Below are positions 17,904 through 25,590 of a DNA stretch of 64,000 nt, piece after piece (within the stretch, counting starts at the first letter, position 1; every line of letters starts with the position of its first letter). The notes below the pieces were generated by a model. It was given only the letters and a program-made list of their open reading frames with translations. It ran no database searches and had not been told where the DNA came from. Source of the stretch: Hyphomicrobium_A sp963745205 (GTDB lineage: Bacteria > Pseudomonadota > Alphaproteobacteria > Rhizobiales > Hyphomicrobiaceae); assembly GCA_963745205.1 (NCBI GenBank), contig CAVUWX010000003.1, positions 62,001-126,000 of the forward strand, read 5' to 3'. A program made the translations under genes and the position numbers.

Positions 17904-18149
17904 TCAGTACCGAGACACGTGACGCCGCGCGCGATAGTGATGCCCGTAGTGAGGGCAGTAAGCGCTATGCGTTCCGCTTGTGCAGCCCCAACGGCTCAAT
18001 AGGTCGGCATCGTAAGAACCCATTCGACCACCGGCGCGCGCAAGCGCGCGGGCGTGTTCCAGATCGATGGGATCATCTGCGCGAGCCGCCACTGGCGCCA
18101 CTGCCACCAGCATGGCCACGCCCAACACCGCTAAGCTCGTTGGATACAT
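17904..18149 (-). CDS. Small secreted protein, paralogue A (EHAR...GCxSGTxSAxC family)
   Basis: 81 residues from the ATG at 18149, with AGGAGG nine bases upstream. Signal peptide about 1-25 (cleavage after ARA). The mature part DPIDLEHARALARAGG, then DADLLSRWGCTSGTHSAYC, ends in a His/Arg/Tyr-rich tail. The same core (EHAR, AGG, DA-LL-R-GC-SGT-SA-C) occurs in the gene at 19452-19706. Two conserved cysteines may form a disulfide. Function unknown; exported by inference. Confidence 0.7.
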   Translation of the reverse strand: MYPTSLAVLGVAMLVAVAPVAARADDPIDLEHARALARAGGRMGSYDADLLSRWGCTSGTHSAYCPHYGHHYRARRHVSRY

Positions 18150-18299
18150 TGTGTGTTGCCTCCTAATAGAAGGACGGCGCTTTGGCGCCGCCCCCTTCAC
18201 CAACATGCGGAGTTAACCGGCGAGGGCCAAACGAGTTCCATTCTTGCCAGTGCGGAGGCGCAGGAGCACACTCGCCCGGTAGTTAGTGAGGAGGCGAAC

Positions 18300-18419
18300 A
18301 TGAAGTGCACCTGTAAGGGTACTACTCACGGCCACAAAGCCGGCGAGTGCAAGAAGGAAGCGGCGAAGGGCGGCGTTTGCCCGGAGTGCGCCGCAGCCGA
18401 ACAGAAAGCGAAACGGTAG
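18300..18419 (+). CDS. 39-residue cysteine-rich protein
   Basis: Short gene with an excellent GAGGAGG before its ATG at 18300. Cysteines come as CTC near the start, GEC in the middle and CPEC near the end, with two His between (THGHKAG). Similar very small proteins (MKCTCKGT-THGHKAGEC type) occur in other Hyphomicrobiales; the pattern suggests a single bound metal ion, probably zinc. Role unknown. Confidence 0.65.
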   Translation: MKCTCKGTTHGHKAGECKKEAAKGGVCPECAAAEQKAKR

Positions 18420-18436
18420 GGGTCAAGCAACAACGA

Positions 18437-18466
18437 AGGGGCGAGCCCCGCGAAGAGCCCGCCCCT
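18437..18466 (+). terminator. Hairpin after the 39-residue gene
   Basis: Stem AGGGGCG / CGCCCCT with a 16-base interior, 17 bases after the stop. No T-run follows, so strength is uncertain. Confidence 0.45.
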
Positions 18467-18945
18467 GATCTGTTCCGTCTGTCGAGTGTCTGTTAGGCCG
18501 CTGCAAAGTTCGGCCCGTCGAGTAGCCGCATCGCTCGCTGCACCGTCGTCTTGCTCGTGCCGCGAGAGGAAGCCCGCTAAAGCCGACGCCACGCGGCCCA
18601 GCCAAGCGCAGCCTCGTTCTCCCCTCAATCCCATGCAACCAATTCGGCGGGCGTACCGTCTTGACAGCCAAGAGACGGAAGAGCCCAGCCCGGGCGGTTA
18701 TCCGCCTCCCATTCCAACCGCCCGGGTCTCTAATCTCAAGCCGCCACGACGGAACCGCATGCCCCCTTGTCTGTTGGCGGGGGCAATGTCCACGTTCTCT
18801 GTTGGCGGGGGCAATGTCCACGTTCTCGTACGCACCACTAACTCTGGGAGACCGCTGTCCAATTTCGCCACGCCCCTAAACCGACCGTTAAGGCCTTCAG
18901 CGTATCTTCCTACGCAACCCAGCACGGGTGTGGGAGCAGCAGCTC
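18467..18945. other. Gap without a clear gene, holding a tandem repeat
   Basis: No convincing gene on either strand. The region contains the 28-base tandem repeat at 18770-18825. The open frames that run through are repeat- or shadow-driven. Confidence 0.5.
18770..18825. repeat. 28-bp perfect tandem repeat, two copies
   Basis: Two exact head-to-tail copies of a 28-base unit beginning TCTGTTGGCGGGGGCAATGT (18770-18797 and 18798-18825). The reverse complement, with ACATTGCCCCCGCCAAC, resembles repeated end sequences of IS21-type elements as I recall them. No transposase is near, so this may be a remnant end. Confidence 0.7.
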
Positions 18946-19128
18946 ATGGCCTTCGACGTGGAACAAGAGACGGAGAAGCACGCTCGCGCAGACGAGCTTG
19001 CTATCCTGCGGCACGCACAGCGCCTAAGAGCGATACGCGGCCGTGATCGCGCCGTTCAAGTGCTTGAGGAGACAATGCGAGATGTCGCCTCGCCAGACAT
19101 GCTGTCGGATTTCCATATTGGCCGCTAA
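18946..19128 (+). CDS. Small helical hypothetical protein
   Basis: 60 residues from the ATG at 18946 (MAFDVEQETEKHARADELA). Almost entirely charged helix (RHAQRLRAIRGRDRAVQVL). No family recognised. A good intrinsic terminator lies 25 bases after the stop, which supports a real transcript. Confidence 0.5.
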   Translation: MAFDVEQETEKHARADELAILRHAQRLRAIRGRDRAVQVLEETMRDVASPDMLSDFHIGR

Positions 19129-19152
19129 GTGAGTGCGGTGCCAGCGTAACAA

Positions 19153-19190
19153 GAGCCCCGATCACAAGCCGGGGCTCATTCTTTTCCGCT
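19153..19190 (+). terminator. Intrinsic terminator
   Basis: GAGCCCCG / CGGGGCTC stem (19153-19160 with 19170-19177), then ATTCTTTTCC. It ends the transcript of the 60-residue gene. Confidence 0.7.
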
Positions 19191-19281
19191 CAGGCCTCGT
19201 CGTCCCCGCCAGCGCTGTCCCGCCGCGGCAAAGTGTCAGCGACGCGAGACACGCGATGCGTGAACTGGCACATATGCCAGT

Positions 19282-19410
19282 ATGTTCGTGGTCTTGCTCC
19301 TGCTCTGTCTTCTAATGGTCGTCGGCGCCGTCATCTGCGCCGGCGCCGTGCTGCGCATGTGGGCTGATACTGAAAAGGACGGCCCTCCCGAGCCGCCCTC
19401 GAACGGTTGA
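19282..19410 (+). CDS. 42-residue single-pass membrane protein
   Basis: The ATG at 19282 opens a 42-residue frame: one strong membrane helix at residues 2-24 (VVLLLLCLLMVVGAVICAGA), then a short acidic/proline tail ending PPEPPSNG. No clear ribosome-binding site. Kept because the hydrophobic profile followed by a polar tail is unlikely by chance; still a weak call. Confidence 0.35.
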   Translation: MFVVLLLLCLLMVVGAVICAGAVLRMWADTEKDGPPEPPSNG

Positions 19411-19451
19411 GCCGTCGACCTGTTACGCCAGCACCGGCCTAGTCGCTGTTG

Positions 19452-19706
19452 TCACCGATACGCTCGCCGGTGCCGGTAATACCGATACCGCCCGTGAGCT
19501 TGGCCCTGGCAGAAGGCGCTTCGCGTTCCGCTCAGGCAGCCGTACCGCTGCAACAACTCTGCATCCTGCGCATTGGTCGGGCCGCCAGCGAGTGCGTTCA
19601 TGCGCGCGTGCTCTACATCCCACCACGAATCCGCTTGGGCTGCCGTGCCTAAGGCTGCCAACGCGCTGATTCCAACTACCGCCGCTGCCAATATCAATCG
19701 ATGCAT
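19452..19706 (-). CDS. Small secreted protein, paralogue B (EHAR...GCxSGTxSAxC family)
   Basis: 84 residues. Signal peptide about 1-25 (cleavage after QA). The mature part DVEHARMNALAGG, then QDAELLQRYGCLSGTRSAFC, ends with an Arg/Tyr-rich tail. It shares the core of the gene at 17904-18149. AGGCGG precedes the ATG. Two members in 1.8 kb suggest an old duplication within the element. Confidence 0.65.
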   Translation of the reverse strand: MHRLILAAAVVGISALAALGTAAQADSWWDVEHARMNALAGGPTNAQDAELLQRYGCLSGTRSAFCQGQAHGRYRYYRHRRAYR

Positions 19707-19872
19707 TTGTTCCGCCTCTCGGATGTGGTCTTAATGAAAACATGGCGCTGCCGACAACCTAAGTTAAGGGGCGGCGTGTCTTGACACCAACATTGCCGCC
19801 CGGGTTCCACGTACCACTCCGATGCGCCCCTCAATTTTTCATCGAGCCCTAACCCGACTCGCCCTATGTTGT

Positions 19873-19912
19873 CCTAGGATCTAGGTCTACCTAGGTTCTA
19901 GGGTGATCTAGG
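19873..19912. repeat. Cluster of five CTAG sites beside the insertion sequence
   Basis: CTAGG or CTAGGG occurs at 19874, 19881, 19891, 19898 and 19908, so five CTAG tetramers fall in 40 bases immediately outside the left end of the IS. CTAG is generally rare in proteobacterial DNA, so the cluster is not expected from composition. Confidence 0.7.
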
Positions 19913-19946
19913 TGATCGGCCCCGAAAGAGTGGCCCGGGTGGAATG

Positions 19947-20855
19947 TTAGTTCACGGCAGCTGCACCGGCTAGATGCCGCGTGGCTGCTTGAGCATGCCG
20001 CGGCTGCGATGGCGGCCACGCGGCGAGCGCGGGAACGAACACCTCAGGTGCTGGCGGTTTGTAGCCGAGAGAGGCATGTGGTCTGACAGCATTGTAATGC
20101 CGGCGCCAACTCTCGATCACGATCTGAGCCTCGCGGAGCGAGTAGAAAATCTCACCGTTGAGTAGCTCGTCTCTGAGGCGGGCGTTGAAGCTCTCGACGT
20201 AGCCGTTCTCCCATGGGCTGCCTGGTGCGATGTAGGCCGTCTTCGCGCCGACAGCAGCGATCCACTTCTGCACCGCCTCGGCGGCAAACTCAGGGCCGTT
20301 GTCTGACCGAATGTGCCCTGGCACCCCGCGCAGAATGAACAGCTCCGAAAGAACATCAATGACGTCGATGCCTTTCAGCTTGCGCCGGACCCTGATCGCC
20401 AGGCTCTCGTGCGTGAACTCGTCGACCACATTGAGCATGCGGTACTTCCTCCCATCATGCGTGCGGTCCTCGACGAAGTCGTAGGACCACACGTGATTGC
20501 GGTGCTGCGGGCGAAGCCGGATGCACGAGCCGTCGTTGAGCCACAGACGCCCGCGTTTCGGTTGCTTTGCTGGAACCTTCAGCCCCTCACGCCGCCAGAT
20601 GCGCTCGACCCGCTTATCATTGACGAGCCAGCCCGCGTTTCGCAGCAGCGCGGCGATCTTGCGATAGCCGTAGCGGCCGTATTGGCGGGCCAGCTCGATG
20701 ATGTCCGCGGTCAGCCGCTCCTCGTCGTCGCGGCCCGTCGGCACCTTGCGTTGCGTCGAACGATGCTGTCCGAGCGCCACGCAAGCGCGACGCTCGGAGA
20801 CATGAAGTTCACGTCGAACATGCTCGATGCAAACTCTGCGGCGTGCGGGGCTTAG
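19947..20855 (-). CDS. IS3-family transposase OrfB (DDE integrase domain)
   Basis: About 302 residues when read from the frameshift point at 20855; made with OrfA as a fusion by -1 frameshifting. Landmarks: SERRACVALGQHRSTQR and YGYRKIAALLRNAGWLVN (HTH_21-type region), then the DDE domain with WSYDFVED (first Asp), HIRSDNGPEF (second Asp) and WENGYVESFNARLRDELL (Glu). It ends in the usual RPHASLGYKPPAPE tail. It appears intact, so the element could be active. Confidence 0.9.
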   Translation of the reverse strand, partial: LSPARRRVCIEHVRRELHVSERRACVALGQHRSTQRKVPTGRDDEERLTADIIELARQYGRYGYRKIAALLRNAGWLVNDKRVERIWRREGLKVPAKQPKRGRLWLNDGSCIRLRPQHRNHVWSYDFVEDRTHDGRKYRMLNVVDEFTHESLAIRVRRKLKGIDVIDVLSELFILRGVPGHIRSDNGPEFAAEAVQKWIAAVGAKTAYIAPGSPWENGYVESFNARLRDELLNGEIFYSLREAQIVIESWRRHYNAVRPHASLGYKPPAPEVFVPALAAWPPSQPRHAQAATRHLAGAAAVN

Positions 20856-21130
20856 AAGTTTCCCTTGGCAGCCTCGGCCAAGATCAGTTTATCCAGCGTC
20901 AGATCGGAGACCGCCTTGCGAAGCCGCTGGTTCTCCAGCTCCAGGTCTTTCATCCGCTTGACCTGGTCCATCTGAAGTCCCCCGTACTCACGCCGCCAGC
21001 GGTAGTACGTCACCTCGGTCACACCGATCGACCGCGCCGCGTCCGGCACACTGGTTCCCTGCGCCGTCAAAACGTCGACCTGCCGCAGCTTCGCGACGAT
21101 CTCTTCTGCCTTGTGTCTCTTCCTCGCCAT
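20852..21130 (-). CDS. IS3-family transposase OrfA
   Basis: 92 residues from the ATG at 21130 (MARKRHKAEEIVAKLRQVD). A helix-turn-helix (DAARSIGVTEVTYYRWRREY) is followed by a leucine-zipper-like helix (LENQRLRKAVSDLTLDKLIL). It ends EAAKGNF at the overlap with orfB. The composition fits the IS407 subgroup of IS3. Confidence 0.9.
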   Translation of the reverse strand: MARKRHKAEEIVAKLRQVDVLTAQGTSVPDAARSIGVTEVTYYRWRREYGGLQMDQVKRMKDLELENQRLRKAVSDLTLDKLILAEAAKGNF

Positions 21131-21189
21131 TGATGTCCTCCTCGAGCAAAAAGCCATACTTCGAGTTGGACCACTTCATTGGGGGTGGA

Positions 21190-21639
21190 TCACGGCAACC
21201 TTGATCCATTAATTGCCGAGGTGATATCGGCGCTCAACAACTCTACCTCCCTTTGTGAGGAGTTCGTGCCTTTGAATTTCAGAGTATAGACCGGTCTACC
21301 AAGCAGAGGACCGCCTTCCAGCGAGAGGTTGTAATAGAACCAGGTGAGTGGGCCGTCATCCTGCGATGCCGAAACGGGGCCAACGCCGCGTCGCAGATAA
21401 GACGACGCGACCGCATATATCAGTGTCGCGATCGCGATCAGCACATAAGCGACTAAAAATGCGATAGCCGCACCGGCCCAATCGAATGTAGTCCAGTACC
21501 AAGTCCATGTCGTCGAGGCCCATGCGATTACGCCCGCCGTCGTGAGCCCAAACACAAGGACGAGACAACGCCACGTCCAGTCGGCGACGTTACCCGCCTC
21601 GGAAAGAACGTGACCGACACGCTTGATCCGCTCCCACAC
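21190..21639 (-). pseudogene. Membrane protein truncated by the IS
   Basis: 149 residues with two transmembrane helices (about 25-45 and 52-78), then a soluble part with SLEGGPLLGRPVYTLKFKG. The frame runs into the IS, and its stop codon is the first TGA of the IS end at 21192-21190, so the true C-terminus has been lost. The missing part is not recognisable on the other side of the IS. Family unknown. Confidence 0.65.
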
Positions 21640-21696
21640 CGCGGCCCCCGTGGTTCGTTATGCAGGATTTGATACCATGATGGTCAGACGGTGAAA

Positions 21697-21934
21697 ATGA
21701 CCGGCCCTGTCACCCTCGCTGACCTCATCCGCGACGACAAGCTCCTATGGATGTACTGCCGCGAGTGTTGCCGCGAGCGCCAGGTGAACCCTGCCACCGT
21801 TCCGTTGCCGCCTGATACTCCAGTGCCCGAAGTTGGCAAGCAATAAGTGCTCGGCGTGCGGTTCGCGGAAGATCGATGCGCGGCCCGAGCTATACCCTGG
21901 TGGGATCATGGCTATGCGCGAGCGGCGGAGTTAG
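21697..21934 (+). pseudogene. Small zinc-ribbon protein with one frameshift
   Basis: The ATG at 21697 gives MTGPVTLADLIRDDKLLWMY, then CRECCRERQ and PLPPDTPVPEVG, stopping at 21846. Dropping one T at about 21844 continues the reading as KCSACGSRKIDARPELYPGG to a stop at 21934. The joined product has the CxxC...CxxC pattern of a small zinc ribbon, and related small proteins in Hyphomicrobiales carry both halves. Either a recent frameshift or a base error. Confidence 0.6.
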
Positions 21935-21964
21935 ACTGCCAACGCGGGGTTGGGGGTAGCTTCC

Positions 21965-22171
21965 ATGCAAGAGATCACATTCAACGGCAAGCAATACCGC
22001 GTCGAAGGTGAGCAGGTATGGATGTACCTCGACGTGGCCAGCGTTCATCGACAGATGGAGTGGGGCAAGCGAAAGAACCACTGGCGGGCCTTGCCAAGGA
22101 ACAGCCCGCTGCGCCGCTATCTCGTGAAGATAGCGAGGGGCGAGAAGGCCGAAGTACCACGTCTGGAATGA
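21965..22171 (+). CDS. Small hypothetical protein
   Basis: 68 residues from the ATG at 21965 (MQEITFNGKQYRVEGEQVW). A beta-rich start is followed by a basic helical end (GKRKNHWRALPRNSPLRRYL). No family recognised; it could be a small phage-type protein. GGGGTAGCTTCC precedes the start. Confidence 0.45.
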   Translation: MQEITFNGKQYRVEGEQVWMYLDVASVHRQMEWGKRKNHWRALPRNSPLRRYLVKIARGEKAEVPRLE

Positions 22172-22207
22172 ACTCGCGGGTGGCGCAGTGGTCTGGCCGG
22201 CAGCGGC

Positions 22208-22242
22208 ACAAAAAAGACTGGCCCTGACAGCGTCAGGACCAG
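22208..22242 (-). terminator. Intrinsic terminator of outer-membrane protein gene
   Basis: CTGGCCCTGAC / GTCAGGACCAG stem (one mismatch, 3-base loop), followed on the minus strand by TCTTTTTT. It lies about 30 bases past the stop of the beta-barrel gene. Confidence 0.8.
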
Positions 22243-22270
22243 CCCCCCGCTCGAAGTTCAATAGTTGGGA

Positions 22271-23050
22271 TCAATGGCCCCAGTTGAACTTGTAGACGAT
22301 CTCGCTCGTCGCCGTCTGCACGACCGGGTTAAAGGTAATGCTCCCCGGCGGTGGGCCAATGCCGGCAAACGACACCGGCACCGTACCGGTGTCCGTAAGC
22401 GTCTTCTTGCTGTAGTCGGCGTAGCGCACTTCGCTGCGCCAGAACCAGCCGCCACCGACCGCCACCTCGAGGCCGCTGCCGATGAACCAGCCTCCACCGC
22501 TATAGTCGGACGTGGCATAATTTGTCGCCGGCGGGTTTGCGAATGTGAAACCCATACTCGCCCCATCGAAGTGCGTGTGGGTGTAGCCGACGCTGTAGTA
22601 GTTGAGAATCGCCGGCGTCATCAGCCAGCCGGCGCGGGCGCCGATGAACCAAGTCGAGTTCTCTTTGGTCTTGCCGGCGAAAAACGGATTTTGATCCTGA
22701 ATCGTGCCTTCAATGTTGGAGAAGTCGTAGTTGACGAGCACGCCACCGACAATCTTGTTCGAGAACTGATAGTCGTAGCCGAGACCGATCTCGCCTAGCC
22801 ACCCTCTGCCACCTTGGTTCTGCGTCGTGCAGAGCACGCAGGCCCCAGTAGCTGGGTTGACCGTTGTTGTGTCTGCTTCCCACAAGCCGTAACCGACGCC
22901 GCCGTTGGCATAGAAGCCGGTCCAGTTGGAGACTTGCAGCATGACGGGGGGCGCTGCCGCTCTGGGGGCCTCGTAGCCATCAGCGCGAGCGTACCCGGCG
23001 AAACCTACGAGAGACACAGCAAGAATGACTGGTAGAAGTTGCCTGCGCAT
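22271..23050 (-). CDS. Outer-membrane beta-barrel protein (Omp25/RopB-like)
   Basis: 259 residues from the ATG at 23050 (MRRQLLPVILAVSLVGFAG). Signal peptide 1-24 (cleavage after ARA). The barrel begins at NWTGFYANGGVGYGLW and shows alternating aromatic strands; it ends with the outer-membrane sorting pattern SEIVYKFNW followed by GH. This is the OMP_b-brl family that includes the small surface proteins of Rhizobiales. Loops hold a CVLC pair. Placed in the mobile element, it may alter the cell surface of its host. Confidence 0.8.
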   Translation of the reverse strand: MRRQLLPVILAVSLVGFAGYARADGYEAPRAAAPPVMLQVSNWTGFYANGGVGYGLWEADTTTVNPATGACVLCTTQNQGGRGWLGEIGLGYDYQFSNKIVGGVLVNYDFSNIEGTIQDQNPFFAGKTKENSTWFIGARAGWLMTPAILNYYSVGYTHTHFDGASMGFTFANPPATNYATSDYSGGGWFIGSGLEVAVGGGWFWRSEVRYADYSKKTLTDTGTVPVSFAGIGPPPGSITFNPVVQTATSEIVYKFNWGH

Positions 23051-23232
23051 GGATGCCCCCCGAATGTGCAAAGCGCGAATCAAATTAGGGGTGGATTGAT
23101 TCGGCTCCGCTGTCGAGGAACACGGCACCTCCAGCAAGGCTCATTCTGACTTTCCCGATGAGTGAAGCCCTAGTTGCCTCACGGCGCCGAAGCCCAGGCC
23201 AGCTTGACCGCCGAGCCCTCCAAACCCAAATC

Positions 23233-23853
23233 ATGGCCGTGCTCAAGCGTAACCCCTTCATCATCCCGTCCGCCCCAGTTCTGAAGCGCCAGCCGCAGAC
23301 TGGGCCGCAATGGCTGCATGAGGTCAAGTTCGATGGCTGGCGTGCTCAACTGCACAAGGCTGGCGATGAGGTCACGATCTTCACACGCAATGGCCACGAT
23401 TACACCAAACGCTTCCCGGCGATCCGCGGGAGCCTGCTCGCCCTGCCAACGGATTCGGCCATCATCGATGCCGAGATTGTCGTGTGCGACAGCGATGGCA
23501 AGCCGGACTTCAAGGCGCTGATGGAGGGTGCGACGGGTGATCTTTGCGCCTGGTGCTTCGATCTGCTGGGGCTTAATGGCCAGGGCCTGCGAAGGCGGGC
23601 CCTGATCGAGCGCAAGGCCATGCTTCGCCATCTGCTCAATAAGGCAGACGATCATGTGCTGCGCTTCTCAGAGACATTCCCGGACCCGGTGAAGCTCCTC
23701 GCCGCGGCTGAGAGCCAGGGCCTTGAGGGGATCGTGTCGAAGCTTGCCACTCAGCCATACCGCTCTGGCAAAAATCCCGGATGGGTCAAGGTCAAGTGCC
23801 GCGCTTGGCGCGAGGCGAACCGTGACCGCTGGGAGATGTTTGCGAAGCGTTGA
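23233..23853 (+). CDS. Minimal ATP-dependent DNA ligase (catalytic domain only)
   Basis: 206 residues from the ATG at 23233; an in-frame start at 23158 is possible. Nucleotidyltransferase motifs are complete: K32 in EVKFDGWRAQ (motif I, adenylated Lys), IIDAEIV (motif III), CAWCFDLLGLNG (IIIa), EGIVSK (IV) and WVKVKC (V). The OB-fold domain of usual ligases is missing. Short ligases of this type occur in Rhizobiales genomes and plasmids and are related to LigD/LigC. Expected to join nicks in repair or element replication; activity is untested. Confidence 0.85.
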   Translation: MAVLKRNPFIIPSAPVLKRQPQTGPQWLHEVKFDGWRAQLHKAGDEVTIFTRNGHDYTKRFPAIRGSLLALPTDSAIIDAEIVVCDSDGKPDFKALMEGATGDLCAWCFDLLGLNGQGLRRRALIERKAMLRHLLNKADDHVLRFSETFPDPVKLLAAAESQGLEGIVSKLATQPYRSGKNPGWVKVKCRAWREANRDRWEMFAKR

Positions 23854-24217
23854 GCGGTCTCATCAGGCACTGTACCTGGTGGCGTCGTGACCCTGCGCGA
23901 GCTTCTAGCTGCTCTGGATTGCGTTCGCCTTGTCTACTTCATCGTATGAAACCGTACATTATGCCGACGCAGTAGGCACTTTCCGCAGTCAACAACGGCG
24001 CTAATCTTGGCAGTACGGACCTTTTCTCGTGTATAGACGTTAACAGACACCACGCAACACCGAGCCCGCCTCAGCTACACGGGCTCTGCCTCCCAAGTCG
24101 ATCATCTCGTCTTGTTGCGATGTGAGGATTGATCGACACCTCGGGACATTCGCGGTCCACGCTAACGAGACCGCCCTGCCTCTGGCAGCTTGCGCTTAGC
24201 CGCGCTCTGGAACAGTC
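23854..24217. other. Non-coding gap before the receiver genes
   Basis: No gene seen. A hairpin at about 24062-24086 (GAGCCCG / CGGGCTC arms) lacks a T-run. The sequence is lower in GC than the core genome. Confidence 0.45.
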
Positions 24218-24586
24218 ATGCAACGCCCCACTCTCAAGGGGCGCTCAATCCTCATCGTTGAGGATGAGCCGCTTATCGCCATGGACATCACGCAAGCCTT
24301 TGAAGGCACCGGCGCCGCGCTGACGACGACCAACTCGCTGCACCAGGCCATGACCCTCGTTGAACACGATGGTCTATCCGGTGCCATCCTCGACCATTCG
24401 CTCGGTGACGGCGACAGTTGTCTGCTCTATGCGCGCCTCAAGGACCGAGGCATCCCCTTCTTGATCTACAGCGGGTTCGAACAGGTTGAGGGAGCGTGTG
24501 ACGCGCCTCGCATTTCCAAGCCGGCCCCTTCTGGTGAGCTGGTAGCCAAGATGGAGAAACTTATTCGCGACGCGGTTCCAAGTTGA
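24218..24586 (+). CDS. Stand-alone response regulator receiver protein (first)
   Basis: 122 residues, a single receiver domain: IVEDEP near residue 14-19, phospho-acceptor D59 in AILDHSLGDGD, and K101 in RISKPAPS. No output domain. Single-domain receivers usually act by binding another protein or passing phosphate. No histidine kinase is nearby, so it probably depends on a host kinase. Confidence 0.85.
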   Translation: MQRPTLKGRSILIVEDEPLIAMDITQAFEGTGAALTTTNSLHQAMTLVEHDGLSGAILDHSLGDGDSCLLYARLKDRGIPFLIYSGFEQVEGACDAPRISKPAPSGELVAKMEKLIRDAVPS

Positions 24587-24640
24587 GGTTTTCAGTCTGC
24601 GACTAACCATTGCAACATTTCAGTCGGTCTTGGTGGAACT

Positions 24641-25045
24641 ATGCAGTGCATTGCCGTGTCTAGTCAGATGGACGAAGGCGCAAGAAGAATTTTGATAGTC
24701 GAAGACGAGCCACTAGTCCGGATGTTTGCAGCCGATATCTTAGGTGAAGCGGGCTTCGCGGTCCTAGAGGCTGGCACCGCCGATGAAGCCTTGCAGATCA
24801 TCACTACTGGAACCCTACTAGCCGCGGTCATGACCGACATCGAGATGCCAGGCTCGTTAGATGGCCTGGAGTTAGCGCGGTGCATCGAAGCGAAGTGGCC
24901 GGGCATTCCGGTTGTCATTGTCTCTGGTCGGCGTCTTCCCCGACCGGACGAACTTCCACAAGAAGCTCTTTTCCTGGCTAAACCCTATTCTGAGAAGCTC
25001 CTCATCGACACCCTCGAAGCGTGTTGTAGCTCGCGGACTCAGTAG
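24641..25045 (+). CDS. Stand-alone response regulator receiver protein (second)
   Basis: 134 residues (a start at 24668, MDEGARR, is also possible). Receiver landmarks: LIVEDEP, phospho-acceptor D66 in VMTDIEMPGSLDG, and K114 in FLAKPY. 54 bases after the first receiver gene and only distantly similar to it, so not a recent duplicate. No output domain; the family with DIEMPGS-DGL is common in Rhizobiales. Confidence 0.88.
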   Translation: MQCIAVSSQMDEGARRILIVEDEPLVRMFAADILGEAGFAVLEAGTADEALQIITTGTLLAAVMTDIEMPGSLDGLELARCIEAKWPGIPVVIVSGRRLPRPDELPQEALFLAKPYSEKLLIDTLEACCSSRTQ

Positions 25046-25060
25046 CCACGGAGGCGCGGG

Positions 25061-25243
25061 TCATCGTGTTTTTCGCGCGGTATCAATGGCGGCTTTCAGC
25101 TGTTCCGAGAGCGCACGGCCTTCAATTTGGTCTGCGGAATAGCCCTCAGCGTGTAAACGACGTTTGATCTCCGCGACACTCACACACTGCCCGGACTTCG
25201 CCAGTTCGAACGCGCGTTCAATGGCATTTGTGTTCGGCTGCAT
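25061..25243 (-). CDS. Small hypothetical protein
   Basis: 60 residues, helical: NAIERAFELAKSGQCVSVAE, then IKRRLHAEGYSADQIEG. This pattern recurs in small proteins of Hyphomicrobiales with no known function. Convergent with the second receiver gene. Confidence 0.6.
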   Translation of the reverse strand: MQPNTNAIERAFELAKSGQCVSVAEIKRRLHAEGYSADQIEGRALSEQLKAAIDTARKTR

Positions 25244-25290
25244 AGGGCACCAGAAGACATGAAAAAGCCGCCGAACACTGACGCGCGCGG

Positions 25291-25369
25291 CGGCGAAGTT
25301 CGTGGGCGACCGACGGGCTGAGGGCCTTCGTCGGCTAACGGTGACTACCGCGCCAGGAGTGTGGCGTCC
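25291..25369. repeat. Imperfect repeat with hairpin, copy 1
   Basis: It contains the hairpin CCGACGG...CGTCGG (25310-25334) with the conserved loop sequence GGGCTGAGGGCCTT, flanked by CGGCGAAGTTCGTG before and AGGAGTGTGGCGTCC after. Copy 2 is at 25970-26035. The rest of 25244-25590 has no identifiable gene. Confidence 0.6.
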
Positions 25370-25590
25370 ATTTGACAGGATGCCCCACCGAGCGCGAAGC
25401 GAACCGCGACGAAGTGCCGATCACTCGTAACGAGAAAAGGCCCCGGACTGCCCTACATCCGAGGCCCTTCGCAAGCGCTGGAAGAAAACCCAGCACGCTA
25501 ATTTTGCCTCGGAAATTCTTAATGAACAGCGCCACCGAGTGCGCTTCAGGCGTCTGGCAGGCGCGAGCGCCATCTAGCGGCAAACCAAGA

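Larger units (their letters stand above)
19913..21192 (-). mobile_element. IS3-family insertion sequence, about 1.28 kb
   Basis: It holds overlapping orfA and orfB on the minus strand. The ends form imperfect inverted repeats: TGATCGGCCCCGAAAGAGTGG at the left and, on the opposite strand, TGATCCACCCCCAATGAAGT at the right. The right boundary is supported by the neighbouring gene, whose reading frame ends at the TGA that starts the IS. No target duplication is evident (TAGG left, CGGC right), so one flank may have been rearranged. Confidence 0.85.

Noticed and set aside
18153..18299. Longer upstream start for the 39-residue cysteine-rich protein
   Set aside because: The strong ribosome-binding site sits directly before the ATG at 18300, and the upstream part overlaps the leader of the divergent secreted-protein gene.
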